Positions 8,035-17,891 of a stretch of DNA of 37,839 nucleotides are shown here, piece by piece. The notes beneath the pieces were generated by a model. The model did not search any database and was not told where the DNA came from. It saw nothing but the letters and a program-made list of their open reading frames with translations. The position numbers and the translations under genes were made by a program. Origin of the DNA: Bacteroidales bacterium (lineage in GTDB: Bacteria; Bacteroidota; Bacteroidia; Bacteroidales; F082); contig WGGC01000157.1 in assembly GCA_015491905.1 (NCBI GenBank), positions 1 to 37,839 of the forward strand. The letters run 5' to 3'. Every line of letters starts with the position of its first letter. Within the stretch, counting starts at the first letter, position 1.

Positions 8035-8058
8035 AATGAAATATAAAATTATAAACAG

Positions 8059-8946
8059 ATGAAAAGGAAATACTTTATTTTAATTTTGTTTTTTATTACT
8101 GTCATAACTGTAAGAGCGCAAATATCCAGAGGTTTTGTGAAGGAAAGTTTAGTGATAAACAGTAAAGTATTACATAAAAAAGTTACCTATTCTATTTACC
8201 TTCCTTTTGATTATAATAGTTCTACCCGCTATTATCCGGTTGTTTATTTGTTACATGGATTTACTGATAATGATAAAGGATGGATTCAATATGGTGAAGC
8301 TAATATGATTGCAGATGAAGCCATTGCAGAAAGACAAATTCCTCCTATGATTCTTGTTATGCCTGATGCCGGTTTATCTTGGTATATAAATAATTATAAC
8401 AAAAAAGTTAATTATGAGGAATTCTTTTTCAAAGAGTTTATTCCATATATAGAAGCAAAATACAGGATTCTAAAACAAAAAAGATTTCGTGGAGTTGCGG
8501 GATTGTCTATGGGAGGCTATGGAGCATTAGTATATGCCATGAAACATCCGGAAATGTTTTCTGCCTGCGCTGCTTTTAGTGCTGCAGTATTTACTGATAC
8601 CCAGTATATTCGAATGAGTTCACAACAGTGGAATAATTCACAAGCTGTTTTATTTGGTAAAAACTTAAAAGGAAAAGCACGTTTAACATCTGTTTTAAAG
8701 AATAATTCGCCTTTGCATTTAGTTGATAGCCTTCAGGTTCAAAAATTAAAAAGTGTACGCTACTATATCGACTGTGGTGATGATGATTTTTTGTCCATCG
8801 GGAATTCTATGCTCCATATTAAAATGATAAAACGAAGAGTTCCTCATGAATACAGAGTAAGAAATGGAAAACATCAATGGTCTTACTGGCGTAGTGGTCT
8901 GAAAAAAGGATTACAGTTTATAGGGACTTCTTTTCAACATAAATAA
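8059..8946 (+). CDS. Secreted alpha/beta-hydrolase, esterase D family (PF00756)
   Basis: The protein begins with a signal peptide (residues 1-20, cut near VRA-Q), so it acts in the periplasm or at the surface. The mature part is an esterase D/antigen 85-like alpha/beta-hydrolase. The oxyanion strand VVYLLHGFTDND is at 61-72, the nucleophile elbow GLSMGG carries Ser150, the acid is in CGDDDF (most likely Asp241 or Asp242) and the base is His272 in GKHQWSYW. This family includes acetyl-xylan and feruloyl esterases and S-formylglutathione hydrolase. The signal peptide argues against the last, but the substrate cannot be named. It meets pyrH tail to tail with only 8 nt between stop codons. Confidence 0.9.
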   Translation: MKRKYFILILFFITVITVRAQISRGFVKESLVINSKVLHKKVTYSIYLPFDYNSSTRYYPVVYLLHGFTDNDKGWIQYGEANMIADEAIAERQIPPMILVMPDAGLSWYINNYNKKVNYEEFFFKEFIPYIEAKYRILKQKRFRGVAGLSMGGYGALVYAMKHPEMFSACAAFSAAVFTDTQYIRMSSQQWNNSQAVLFGKNLKGKARLTSVLKNNSPLHLVDSLQVQKLKSVRYYIDCGDDDFLSIGNSMLHIKMIKRRVPHEYRVRNGKHQWSYWRSGLKKGLQFIGTSFQHK

Positions 8947-8954
8947 TAGAATAC

Positions 8955-9662
8955 CTAATTAGTAACTATAGTACCTATATTTTCTCCTGAAACAACTTTT
9001 AAAAGATTACCGGGAGTATTCATATCAAAAACAAGAATGGGGAGGTTGTTTTCTTTGCACAATGTAAAAGCTGTCATATCCATTACTTTTAAATTTTTCT
9101 TATAGGCTTCGTCAAAGGTTAGAGTATCGTATTTTTTAGCTGTGGGTACTTTCTCCGGATCAGCAGAATAAACTCCATTTACTCTTGTTCCTTTGAGCAT
9201 TACATCTGCATGAATTTCTACAGCTCTTAGAGCGGAGGCTGTATCTGTTGTAAAAAAAGGATTGCCTGTACCACCTGCAATTATTACTACAAAACCTTTT
9301 TTAAGGTATTCCTCTGCTTTTCTTCCACTTGTTTTTTCTGCAATAGGATCGATAGAAAGACCGGAAAGCAGTTTTACTTTTATTCCCTGTTTTTCCAATT
9401 CTGCCTGTAAAGCCATAGAATTAATTACTGTTGCGAGCATTCCCATATAGTCGCCCTGAACACGGTCAAAACCCTGTGCAGCGCCCTGTACTCCTCTGAA
9501 AATATTGCCACCGCCAATAACAATTGCTGTTTGAACTCCGGCATTAACTATTTCTGAAATGTCATTACAATATCTGGTTAGAGTTTTAGGATCTATTCCG
9601 TAATTGTTATTTCCCATTAAGGCTTCGCCGCTTAATTTGAGTAATATTTTTTTATATTTCAT
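8955..9662 (-). CDS. pyrH: UMP kinase
   Basis: PyrH phosphorylates UMP to UDP with ATP in the cytoplasm and is essential for pyrimidine nucleotides. It belongs to the amino-acid kinase fold, not the NMP kinase fold. Visible signatures are KLSGEALMG (residues 9-17), VIGGGNIFRG at about 48-57, DYMGMLATVINS in the UMP-binding segment, GGTGNPFFTTDTAA-type block with TDTASALRA (ATP/UMP site), and GTRVNGVY. The length of 235 residues is normal. In many bacteria pyrH is next to frr or tsf; here it is alone, with the esterase on one side and the porin gene on the other. Confidence 0.97.
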   Translation of the reverse strand: MKYKKILLKLSGEALMGNNNYGIDPKTLTRYCNDISEIVNAGVQTAIVIGGGNIFRGVQGAAQGFDRVQGDYMGMLATVINSMALQAELEKQGIKVKLLSGLSIDPIAEKTSGRKAEEYLKKGFVVIIAGGTGNPFFTTDTASALRAVEIHADVMLKGTRVNGVYSADPEKVPTAKKYDTLTFDEAYKKNLKVMDMTAFTLCKENNLPILVFDMNTPGNLLKVVSGENIGTIVTN

Positions 9663-9723
9663 GTGGGTATAATTTTGTTTTCATTGGTCACATGGCCATT
9701 TTGTCTTAATTATTTACTAAAAT

Positions 9724-9756
9724 TTATATCAAAATAAATTGTTTATCTTGATATAA
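9724..9756. repeat. 9-bp inverted repeat upstream of pyrH
   Basis: TTATATCAA (9724-9732) and TTGATATAA (9748-9756) are perfect inverted copies 15 nt apart, 62 nt before the pyrH start. It could be an operator or a weak leader hairpin. The rest of the 321-nt spacer shows only the porin terminator at 9872-9926. Confidence 0.3.
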
Positions 9757-9871
9757 TACATTTCTCACCTATATTAACGTTTTTAATATATGAAGATTCT
9801 TTCTATGGCAAAGATAGAGAATCCATGAAATGAGTCAATACTTTTAACAAGTATGATTTTTTCATAAAAAA

Positions 9872-9926
9872 AAGTGGAATTTTTAATGCAGTTAAAACTA
9901 TTGACTGTGCATTAAAAGTTCCACTT
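9872..9926 (-). terminator. Long intrinsic terminator after the porin gene
   Basis: Two 19-nt arms (9872-9890 and 9908-9926) pair with a single G-U wobble around an 17-nt loop. On the minus strand the stem is followed by a long T-run. It ends transcription from the porin gene 58 nt upstream. The plus strand also has a T-rich tail, so it may work both ways. Confidence 0.85.
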
Positions 9927-9983
9927 AATTTTTTTATTGTATAATGTTATTAAAACACAATAAAAGAAATTAAACTAAATTTT

Positions 9984-11270
9984 TTATTTCTTACTGAAGA
10001 AAGTAGGTTTAAAAGTTAGCATTAACCATGCCCAGTTATTTGTGTTCTGATAATTTCCTCCTTTTAATGCCTGCATTGTTTTAGTGGCAAACATTTGTGA
10101 ATATCCACCGCTAATAATGACAGTTTTTGAAAAATGATATCCTACTGAAAAATCAATTTCTGCTCCCAGATTGTTATTGTAATCTTTCCATGTTCCATTG
10201 CTTTGCTTAACGGAAACTTTTGCTGCAGCAGCATAGTAGTGTGGTATTAGTTTAAAGATTGTTTTATTTACTTTATAAATTAATGGTAAGTTAAAATCGA
10301 CTAAACCATTATTATACATATAACTTCCAACATAAAAATAATCCATCCAACCATTAAATTTATGATTTGTACCATAAAGTGGTTTAAACGAATGATCTGT
10401 AAAAGTAGGGGTTTGATTTTTAGATGAAGTTCCGGAGAGATACTCAGTACCTATACCTAAACTAAATGAACTGGATAATGAATAGGATATATTTGCAGTA
10501 TAGTAAATTGCAGATAAAGAACGATTAAATTTATTTTTACCACCCTGATAATAAAATGCTGAATTCAATTTTAGAGACTCTTTTTTATAAGTAACTCTGC
10601 CACCTAATGTTTGGCTGTAAACCACTTCCTGGCCATTTCCAATATTGTTATAGGCCATTCCATTGTTTAAAAATAATAAACTTAAGCCCAAATGTTTAAA
10701 TTTACTATGATACCATATATACTGAAAAGTTTTGTAGTTATTTACGTTATAATCAATGTTAAACAAGGAAGCTTTAGAACTGTTGTAAGCAAATCCTATA
10801 TCAAGTTTAGAAGTATTAGATGGTTTAATTTTAAAAATAAAAGCATCGTGGCTGCGTGCTTGCTGTGCCCAATTTACACTACCAAAAATTCGTTGATCAT
10901 CGTAAGATATTTCTTGGCGGCCAACTTTAACAGCAAATTTATTAGAGAATAGTATTTCACCCCAAGCCTCATGAATAGCCGTGCCGTTAATGTCAGAAGA
11001 ATTAAGTTGTGGAACATCACCCCACACACGAACGTTTTGAAGTACCAAGCCAAATTTAAAATATTTATTTCCATAAAAGGCATTTAACCGTGTTCGTTGA
11101 GAAATAAAATTAGCAGCTTTAAACCCATCTGGTGTTAAGGTTTTATAACCGTGACGATATTCATATCTAGGACGGATTTGTCCTGAAATGTTTACTGTTT
11201 GTGCAAATGAACTACCAATGACAAAGGTAAATATTAATAATAGTGATAGGAATTTAAATATTTTTTTCAT
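9984..11270 (-). CDS. Outer-membrane beta-barrel porin, alginate-export type, nitrate-cluster associated
   Basis: A signal peptide (1-23, ending SSFA-Q) directs it to the periplasm. The rest is a series of amphipathic strands with alternating aromatic residues, typical of an outer-membrane barrel. The segment KVGRQEISYDDQRIFGS (about 117-133), followed by NWAQQARSHDAF, is characteristic of the alginate-export/porin family seen in Bacteroidota. The name reflects homology and does not imply alginate transport. It follows narI by 175 nt on the same strand and is closed by a strong terminator. The context suggests a channel for nitrate or nitrite, which is inference. A separate promoter in the gap cannot be excluded. 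Confidence 0.8.
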   Translation of the reverse strand: MKKIFKFLSLLLIFTFVIGSSFAQTVNISGQIRPRYEYRHGYKTLTPDGFKAANFISQRTRLNAFYGNKYFKFGLVLQNVRVWGDVPQLNSSDINGTAIHEAWGEILFSNKFAVKVGRQEISYDDQRIFGSVNWAQQARSHDAFIFKIKPSNTSKLDIGFAYNSSKASLFNIDYNVNNYKTFQYIWYHSKFKHLGLSLLFLNNGMAYNNIGNGQEVVYSQTLGGRVTYKKESLKLNSAFYYQGGKNKFNRSLSAIYYTANISYSLSSSFSLGIGTEYLSGTSSKNQTPTFTDHSFKPLYGTNHKFNGWMDYFYVGSYMYNNGLVDFNLPLIYKVNKTIFKLIPHYYAAAAKVSVKQSNGTWKDYNNNLGAEIDFSVGYHFSKTVIISGGYSQMFATKTMQALKGGNYQNTNNWAWLMLTFKPTFFSKK

Positions 11271-11445
11271 TTTTTTTGATTTTATTTATTATTACTATTA
11301 AGATATTGTTCTGTTAAATTTCCATTATTAATAGAAATAACTTAATTAATTTATTTTTTAATGTTTGTTAAAACAAAAGAATAAAATATCGGTGTTGATA
11401 TAAACATCCAACTTATAGACATATATCTTTTTTATTATAATCTTG

Positions 11446-12150
11446 TTAATATGACTTAACTTCACCACATCTGCGGCGATATATAATATGGCTCCTTTTT
11501 ATATAAGCAATAGGAATACTCCACACATGAACAAGACGCGTAAATGGCCATACTCCAAAAGTCAAAAATGCTAATAAAACATGGATTTTATAAGTAATAG
11601 GAACGTTGGCCATAAGGGCGGGATCCGGTGAAAATATAAATAAACTTCTAAACCATGGTGATATGGTAAGTCTGTAATTAAAATCACCGGTTGCTGTAAG
11701 GTTATAAAATATGGTATTATATATACCAATGCCAATTACCAAAAACAATAATACGATAATAAATTTATCACCGAAACTACTGGTTCTTGAAACTTTTTTA
11801 TTTCCATATCGACGAAAAAGCAGAATGAAAATACCAATTACAGTTGCAGTACCGGCTACACCACCAAAAGAAATAGCGATTTTGTGATAAACCTCATTAT
11901 TTAGGCCAATTCCATTAGTAATAAAACTTTCAGGTATTAATAAACCTAAAACATGTCCAAAAAAGACAAATATAATTCCATAATGGAATAATAAACTGCC
12001 CCATCGTAACGATTTACTTTCAAAAATTTCTGAAGATCTTGATGACCAGTTCATTTGGTCAGTACTATAGCGGTATATATGTCCTACAACAGTAACTGCT
12101 ATCATCAGGTAGGGAAATATTACCCAAAGAAATTGATTCCAATAACTCAT
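11446..12150 (-). CDS. narI: Respiratory nitrate reductase gamma subunit (cytochrome b)
   Basis: NarI anchors the NarGH dimer to the inner membrane and passes electrons from quinol through two b hemes. It has five membrane helices. The heme ligands are in the expected places: His56 (LLFHYG) and His66 (FFGHVLGL), the same positions as E. coli NarI, and His190 and His208 near the C terminus (E. coli His187 and His205). The protein has 234 residues against 225 in E. coli. The start codon overlaps the narJ stop by 4 nt (ATGA), implying coupled translation. It closes narGHJI. Confidence 0.96.
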   Translation of the reverse strand: MSYWNQFLWVIFPYLMIAVTVVGHIYRYSTDQMNWSSRSSEIFESKSLRWGSLLFHYGIIFVFFGHVLGLLIPESFITNGIGLNNEVYHKIAISFGGVAGTATVIGIFILLFRRYGNKKVSRTSSFGDKFIIVLLFLVIGIGIYNTIFYNLTATGDFNYRLTISPWFRSLFIFSPDPALMANVPITYKIHVLLAFLTFGVWPFTRLVHVWSIPIAYIKRSHIIYRRRCGEVKSY

Positions 12151-12671
12151 AATAAAACTTCTTTTAAGATGAAACGATCAATAAATATTAACAGCCCTTT
12201 TAATAATGTTGCATAAGGGCTGTTTTGTTCTGCTAACATTAGTTGAATTTGTTCTATTGCATTACGAAAACGACTTAATAAATCTCTTCTTATTTTTTCA
12301 TCAGCATGTGAAACAAATTCTAACAATAAGGGGAGATAATCCGGCAGCTCAGAAGATTCTAATTCAAAACCAGCGAATTTATAAATTTCTTTAAGTTCTA
12401 CCAGAACTTGTCCACGTTCTTTTTCGTCACCTAATTTTGAGTAGGTAAGATAAAGATTGGTTTTGTCGTTAAAATCAAATGTTTGCACATAGTTTTCCTG
12501 TAATTTATTTAGAGAATTATTGTGAAGGTATTCTTCAAACATAATTAAATTCTCATATAACTCCGGTATTTCAATATCTTTTAAATCAGATTTCCACTCC
12601 AAAGAGTAAATCTCTTCATCAGGATATTGCATAAGCAAAGAAATCAGTTTTAATAATTCTAATTTTTCCAT
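12147..12671 (-). CDS. narJ: Nitrate reductase assembly chaperone NarJ
   Basis: NarJ is a cytoplasmic chaperone of the TorD/DmsD/NarJ type. It binds apo-NarG and guides molybdenum cofactor insertion and membrane attachment; it is not part of the final enzyme. The sequence is all-helical with the family pattern LKLISLLMQYPDEEIY at the N terminus and PDYLPLLLEFV in the middle. I chose the ATG at 12671 (174 residues) over the in-frame ATG at 12716. The shorter form begins at the conserved MEKLELLKL, avoids overlapping narH, and has a purine-rich AAAGGGA about 10 nt upstream, which is unusual in this window. The stop overlaps the narI start. Confidence 0.9.
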   Translation of the reverse strand: MEKLELLKLISLLMQYPDEEIYSLEWKSDLKDIEIPELYENLIMFEEYLHNNSLNKLQENYVQTFDFNDKTNLYLTYSKLGDEKERGQVLVELKEIYKFAGFELESSELPDYLPLLLEFVSHADEKIRRDLLSRFRNAIEQIQLMLAEQNSPYATLLKGLLIFIDRFILKEVLL

Positions 12672-12688
12672 TATACGATTTCCCTTTA

Positions 12689-14170
12689 TCAATGTGTTTT
12701 GTTTCCCGGCATGCATGAATCACATGCTGCAGTATATTCAAATCCTGTCATTCCCTGATCCTCATACAGTTTTTCATATTCTTCTTTATGTGAAGTAGGG
12801 ATTACAAAACGATCTTCATATTTAGCAATTGCCAATAAGCGATACATTTCTTCAACTGTTAAGGCATCAATTCCGGCATCTTCCAATAATTTATTATCAA
12901 ATGATTTACCAATATCCTTTGTGCGCATGTATTGGCGCATCAGTACCATTTTCTTTAAAACATCCCTAATAACTTTTTCATTACCACCGGTCAACAAATT
13001 GGCAAGATATTGAATAGGGATTCTCATTTGATCGATGGCAGGGAATATCTCCTTGATATTTGTAGCTGAAACATCACCTTCGAACATTTTTAATACGGGG
13101 CTCAATGGAGGTACGTACCAAATCATTGGGAGAGTACGGTATTCCGGATGTAATGGTAGTGCAATTCCTTGTTCGATAGCTAATTTGTATATGGGCGATT
13201 TTTGTGCTGCTTCAATCCAGTCGTCAGAAATACCATCTTTTTGTGCCTGTTTAATAACTTCCTGATCATTAGGATCTAAAAACAGATCCAGTTGAGCATG
13301 ATACAATTCCTTTTCATCAGGAGTGGAAGCTGCTTCTTCTACTCTGTCTGCATCATAAAGTAAGATGCCAATATATCGTATTCTACCCACACAGGTCTCA
13401 GAACATACTGTAGGCAATCCGGCTTCAATTCGTGGGAAACACAAGGTGCATTTTTCTGCTTTGTGGGTTTTCCAGTTAAAATATACTTTTTTATAAGGGC
13501 AAGAGGAAACACAGAATCGCCAGGCGCGACAAGCATCCTGATCTACTAAAACAATACCGTCTTCATCTCTTTTATACATGGCACCTGAAGGACAAGATGC
13601 CACACATGCGGGGTTAAGGCAGTGTTCACAGATACGTGGCAGATACATCATAAAAGCTTCTTCAAACTCCATTTTAATTTCCTTTTCCAGATTCTGGATA
13701 TTAGGATCTAAATGGCTTGTTTCTTTAGAGCCTGCCAAATCATCTTCCCAGTTGGGTCCCCAAGTGATTTCCATGTCATCGCCTGTAATTTGTGATTTAG
13801 GCATTGCCACAGGTTGGGATTTACCTGCCGGACTATTGATCAACGTTTCATAATCATAGGTCCAGGGTTCATAATATTCATCTAATGTTGGTAGGTTAGG
13901 ATTATGAAATATATTTAAATATTCCCAAAATCTGTTTCCTGACTTCAGATGTAATTTTCCTTTATCTAATTTCCAGCCCCCTTTATGCTTATCCTGATTT
14001 TCCCATTCTTTTGGAAAACCTATTCCCGGTTTAGTCTCTACATTATTGAACCACATGTATTCAGCACCCGGGCGATTTGTCCAGGTGTTTTTGCATGTTA
14101 CACTACAAGTATGACATCCAATACATTTATCAAGGTTCATGACCATTGCTACTTGTGCTTTAATCTTCAT
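12689..14170 (-). CDS. narH: Respiratory nitrate reductase beta subunit (iron-sulfur)
   Basis: NarH carries the electron wire of three [4Fe-4S] clusters and one [3Fe-4S] cluster between NarI and NarG on the cytoplasmic side. The four cysteine groups are complete: Cys16/19/22/26, Cys181/184/189/193, Cys214/220/224 and Cys241/244/256/260. In the third group the fourth ligand is Trp217 (CRAWRFC), the hallmark of the [3Fe-4S] cluster of NarH. The N-terminal spacing is identical to the E. coli protein, and the length is 493 against 512. The start overlaps the end of narG by 11 nt. The C-terminal tail has extra cysteines (CDSCMPG) whose role is unclear. Confidence 0.97.
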   Translation of the reverse strand: MKIKAQVAMVMNLDKCIGCHTCSVTCKNTWTNRPGAEYMWFNNVETKPGIGFPKEWENQDKHKGGWKLDKGKLHLKSGNRFWEYLNIFHNPNLPTLDEYYEPWTYDYETLINSPAGKSQPVAMPKSQITGDDMEITWGPNWEDDLAGSKETSHLDPNIQNLEKEIKMEFEEAFMMYLPRICEHCLNPACVASCPSGAMYKRDEDGIVLVDQDACRAWRFCVSSCPYKKVYFNWKTHKAEKCTLCFPRIEAGLPTVCSETCVGRIRYIGILLYDADRVEEAASTPDEKELYHAQLDLFLDPNDQEVIKQAQKDGISDDWIEAAQKSPIYKLAIEQGIALPLHPEYRTLPMIWYVPPLSPVLKMFEGDVSATNIKEIFPAIDQMRIPIQYLANLLTGGNEKVIRDVLKKMVLMRQYMRTKDIGKSFDNKLLEDAGIDALTVEEMYRLLAIAKYEDRFVIPTSHKEEYEKLYEDQGMTGFEYTAACDSCMPGNKTH

Positions 14171-17100
14171 GCCAAATCACTTTTTTAAGTTTTCTAATAA
14201 ATACTTTTATATCCCGTTGATTACCGGTAGGGCCATAATAGTTAAACCCATAACTAAGCTGTGCATAACCACCTATGTAGTGAGTAGGTTTTACATGGAC
14301 TTTTGTAGGACTGTTATGAGTACCTCCGGTAATATGAGTAATCTGAGAATTTGGTGTGTAAATGGTACGATCCTGAGCATGGTACATATATGTTGTGCCT
14401 TCCGGCATACGATGAGATACTACTGCTCTGGCAACCACAACACCGTTTCTGTTAAACATTTCAATCCAATCGTTATCTCGGACATTAATTTGCTCAGCAT
14501 CTTTATCATTTAGCCAAATGGTTTGCCCCCCCCTAAACAATGTAAGCATCCGTTCATTATCATAAAACATACTGTGTATATTCCATTTTCCATGTGGGGT
14601 TAAGTATTTTAACCCGATAGACTTTCCTGATTCTTCCGGAATTCTATCAACTTTTGGGTAGAAAGCTTTAGTGTGGAGCGTGGGTTTATAAACGGGTAAT
14701 CCTTCTCCATACTCAAGAAATGTTTCATGGTCGATAAGGAATTGCTGACGACCTGTTAATGTCCTAAAAGGCACCAAGAGATCAATATTATTTAAAAATG
14801 GGGAATATCGTCCATCTTTATTATTCCCTGTAAAAACCGGAGTGGAGATAGCTTCCCTAGGCTGTGTGGTAATACTTTCTAGGGTAAAATGTTCAGCTTT
14901 TCTATCTATAGCAAAATCTTTTACCGGCATACCTGTTTTATTTTCCTCTGATTGCCAGGCTTTCATTGCAACACTTCCGTTTGTTGAACTCGATAATGTT
15001 AACATTGAATTAGCAACTTTATCGGCATCTTCTAAATTTGGTAACCCTTCATTAAATCCTTTATGGTGAACACCTACTAAGCTTTTTAATTTGTCATATT
15101 CTTCTTTTGCTGACCAGGAAACGCCATCGGCTCCAATTGGATTTTTTTCTGCTAAGGGCCCTAAAGAAACGAATTTATCATAAATATGAGTATAATCCCT
15201 TTCAACTACAACAAGTTTAGGCATTGTTTTTCCAGGAACAGGCTCTATTTCTCCTTTACTCCAATCTTTAATTTTACCCATAGGTTGTGCAATTTCTCCG
15301 GGAGAATCATGCATTAAGGGTGCTGCAACTACATCTTGTTGAATATCCGGTAAATAAGTCTTAGCCTTTTGGGAGAATACTTTCGCCAGATTTTTAAATA
15401 TATTCCAATCGGATTTTGCTTCCCAGGGAGGGGAAATAGCCGGGTTGAATGGGTGTACATATGGGTGCATATCTGTACTGCTAATATCTGTTTTCTCATA
15501 CCATGTGGCAGCAGGAAGTACAATATCAGAGTACAAAGCTGTTCCGGACATTCTGAATTCCAAATTCACCATTAAGTCCAGTTTCCCTTCAGGAGATTCA
15601 TCGCGCCATTTTACTTCTTTTGTTTTGTTTAGCACGTTTGATTCAGTAGCAAGGACACCCTGATGTGTTCCCAATAGATGTTTTAGAAAATACTCATGTC
15701 CTTTTCCTGAACTGGAGATTAAATTTGCACGCCAGACGAATAAAGTACGCGGAAAGTTAATTGGATTATCAGGGTCTTCTAGAGAAAATTCCAGTTTTTT
15801 ATCCTTTAATTCTTTTACTACATGTTGAATAATTTCCTCATTATTTCCAGCTCCGGCTTTATGTGCTTCTTCAGCAAGTTTTAAAGAGTTTTTATTAAAC
15901 TGGGGATAGGAAGCGGACCATCCCAGACGCACAGACAATACATTATAGTCGGCAGGATGTTCATACCTGGGTTTATCAATGGTAGGAGAACTTAATTCAC
16001 TCATAGGAATTTCTTCATACCTAAATTGGTCAGTACCAAAATAAAAATAAGAAGTGGCGTTTTGTAATCGTGGAGGTAATGACCAGTCTTTAGCAAAAGC
16101 AATTGTTCCCCATCCTTCAAATGGACGAACCTTTTCTTGTCCTACGTAATGAGCCCATCCACCGCCTCTAACGCCTTCAGATCCCGTTAATAAAACAAGA
16201 TTTAATATTGTACGGTAGTTGATGTCTGCATGAAACCAGTGGTTAATACCACCACCCATCAGAATCATAGATCTGCCTTTTGTTTCAATAGCATTTTGTG
16301 CAAATTCACGTGCAATTTTAATAACCTGATTTGCTTTAATGCCGGTAAATTCTTCTTGCCATGCAGGAGTATAAGGTTGCAAATCTTCATAGTTCTTGGG
16401 GTAGTTTTTTTGTTCAGGCGAACGTGCAACACCATAATTAGCTAACATAATATCGAAAACCATAGTGACATAAAATGACTCGCCATTAATTTTTATCTTT
16501 TTCACTGGAATTTCCCGATGTAAAACCATTCTTTTTTCATCGTCGAAATAGGGTAAATTTACTGTTATCATTTGTTCTTCAGAACCGAGGAGAGTTAATT
16601 TAGGATCAAATTCTTTTCCAAATTCATCCACCATTTCCAGATTCCAATTCTTTTTACCTTCCCAGCGATGGCCTATACTTCCGTTTGGAATTACCATTTT
16701 GTTGGTTTTTTCATCTATTACAACCATTTTCCATTCATCATTTTCGACAGATGCATTGATGTCGGAAGCTCTCAGAAAACGGTCTACTGTATAACCTTCT
16801 TTTTGTTGTTTTAACAAAACCAAAAAGGGTAGGTCGGTATATTTTTTGGCGTAATTATAAAAATAATCTGTTTTATTATCTATATAAAACTCTTTAAGAA
16901 TTACATGAGTCATAGCTTGGGCTAATGCTCCGTCTGCACCGGGGTTAACAGCCATCCATTCATCGGCAAACTTAACTGATTCAGCATAATCAGGACTGAT
17001 AGAAATCACTTTGGTTCCTTTATAACGGACTTCTGTCATGAAATGCGCATCAGGGGTACGTGTTAGTGGAATATTTGTTCCCCATATAATTATATATCCC

Positions 17101-17849
17101 GCATTATACCAATCACCGCTCTCGGGTACATCTGTTTGTTCTCCCCATACTTGAGGAGATGCAGGAGGAAGATCGGCATACCAGTCATAAAAACTAAGCA
17201 TGGAACCTCCCATTAGATTGAGAAACCGTGATCCGGCAGCATAACTAACCATTGACATAGCAGGGATAGGTGTAAATCCGGTTATTCTGTCAGGCCCGTA
17301 TTTTTTTATGGTATATAAAAGTTGTGCAGTGATTATTTCGTTTGCTTCTTCCCAGGAAGTCCGTACCAAACCTCCTTTACCACGTGCGGTTTTGTAAGCC
17401 TTTGATTTTTCAGGATTTTCAGCAATTGACTGCCATGCCTTAACAGGGTCATTAGTTTGCTTGAGTGCATCTCTCCAAAAATTAAGCAGGATACCTCTCA
17501 CATAGGGGTATTTTACACGTAAAGGACTATAGGTATACCATGAGAATGAAGCGCCACGGGGACATCCTCTGGGTTCGTATTCAGGCATATCCGGACCGGT
17601 AGTTGGATAATCTGTTGCTTGATTTTCCCATGTGATTATGCCATTTTTAACAAAAACTTTCCAACTACATGATCCGGTACAATTCACACCGTGTGTAGTA
17701 CGAACTACTTTATCATATTGCCATCTGCGCCGATAGAAATCTTCCCATTCTCTTCCCTGGGAATTCAGTTCGCTCCAGCCGTCAGAATATTTTTCACGAG
17801 CTTTAAAAAAACGCATTTTTTTAAAGATGTATGAAGCTTTTTTATTCAT
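14160..17849 (-). CDS. narG: Respiratory nitrate reductase alpha subunit (molybdenum catalytic)
   Basis: NarG reduces nitrate to nitrite at a bis-MGD molybdenum centre. The FS0 cluster ligands are His53, Cys57, Cys61 and Cys96, the His-Cys3 set that is diagnostic of NarG (E. coli His49, Cys53, Cys57, Cys92). Asp221 in SFYDWY aligns with the molybdenum ligand Asp222. The block WGTNIPLTRTPDAHFMTEVRY (about 255-275, shortened here) follows. Length is 1229 residues against 1247. There is no cleavable Tat signal peptide, so it is the cytoplasm-facing form and not the periplasmic pNarG. The gene starts 141 nt after narK and overlaps narH. This complete E. coli-like NarGHJI is less common in Bacteroidota than Nap systems. 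Confidence 0.98.
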   Translation of the reverse strand: MNKKASYIFKKMRFFKAREKYSDGWSELNSQGREWEDFYRRRWQYDKVVRTTHGVNCTGSCSWKVFVKNGIITWENQATDYPTTGPDMPEYEPRGCPRGASFSWYTYSPLRVKYPYVRGILLNFWRDALKQTNDPVKAWQSIAENPEKSKAYKTARGKGGLVRTSWEEANEIITAQLLYTIKKYGPDRITGFTPIPAMSMVSYAAGSRFLNLMGGSMLSFYDWYADLPPASPQVWGEQTDVPESGDWYNAGYIIIWGTNIPLTRTPDAHFMTEVRYKGTKVISISPDYAESVKFADEWMAVNPGADGALAQAMTHVILKEFYIDNKTDYFYNYAKKYTDLPFLVLLKQQKEGYTVDRFLRASDINASVENDEWKMVVIDEKTNKMVIPNGSIGHRWEGKKNWNLEMVDEFGKEFDPKLTLLGSEEQMITVNLPYFDDEKRMVLHREIPVKKIKINGESFYVTMVFDIMLANYGVARSPEQKNYPKNYEDLQPYTPAWQEEFTGIKANQVIKIAREFAQNAIETKGRSMILMGGGINHWFHADINYRTILNLVLLTGSEGVRGGGWAHYVGQEKVRPFEGWGTIAFAKDWSLPPRLQNATSYFYFGTDQFRYEEIPMSELSSPTIDKPRYEHPADYNVLSVRLGWSASYPQFNKNSLKLAEEAHKAGAGNNEEIIQHVVKELKDKKLEFSLEDPDNPINFPRTLFVWRANLISSSGKGHEYFLKHLLGTHQGVLATESNVLNKTKEVKWRDESPEGKLDLMVNLEFRMSGTALYSDIVLPAATWYEKTDISSTDMHPYVHPFNPAISPPWEAKSDWNIFKNLAKVFSQKAKTYLPDIQQDVVAAPLMHDSPGEIAQPMGKIKDWSKGEIEPVPGKTMPKLVVVERDYTHIYDKFVSLGPLAEKNPIGADGVSWSAKEEYDKLKSLVGVHHKGFNEGLPNLEDADKVANSMLTLSSSTNGSVAMKAWQSEENKTGMPVKDFAIDRKAEHFTLESITTQPREAISTPVFTGNNKDGRYSPFLNNIDLLVPFRTLTGRQQFLIDHETFLEYGEGLPVYKPTLHTKAFYPKVDRIPEESGKSIGLKYLTPHGKWNIHSMFYDNERMLTLFRGGQTIWLNDKDAEQINVRDNDWIEMFNRNGVVVARAVVSHRMPEGTTYMYHAQDRTIYTPNSQITHITGGTHNSPTKVHVKPTHYIGGYAQLSYGFNYYGPTGNQRDIKVFIRKLKKVIWHED

Positions 17850-17891
17850 TGGTTAATAATTTTTTAATACCATAATATTCAGATTAAAATT

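Noticed and set aside
9724-9756. Inverted repeat before pyrH as a pyrimidine-sensing attenuator
   Set aside because: No T-tailed terminator, leader peptide or PyrR-type site is present; the repeat is A+T-rich and may be chance.
12147-12716. narJ beginning at 12716 with 15 more residues
   Set aside because: That start lies inside narH; the ATG at 12671 matches the usual NarJ start and has an upstream purine-rich site.
13339-13536. Short frames inside narG, narH, comEC and other genes on either strand
   Set aside because: They are shadows of well-supported genes without independent domain features or start signals.
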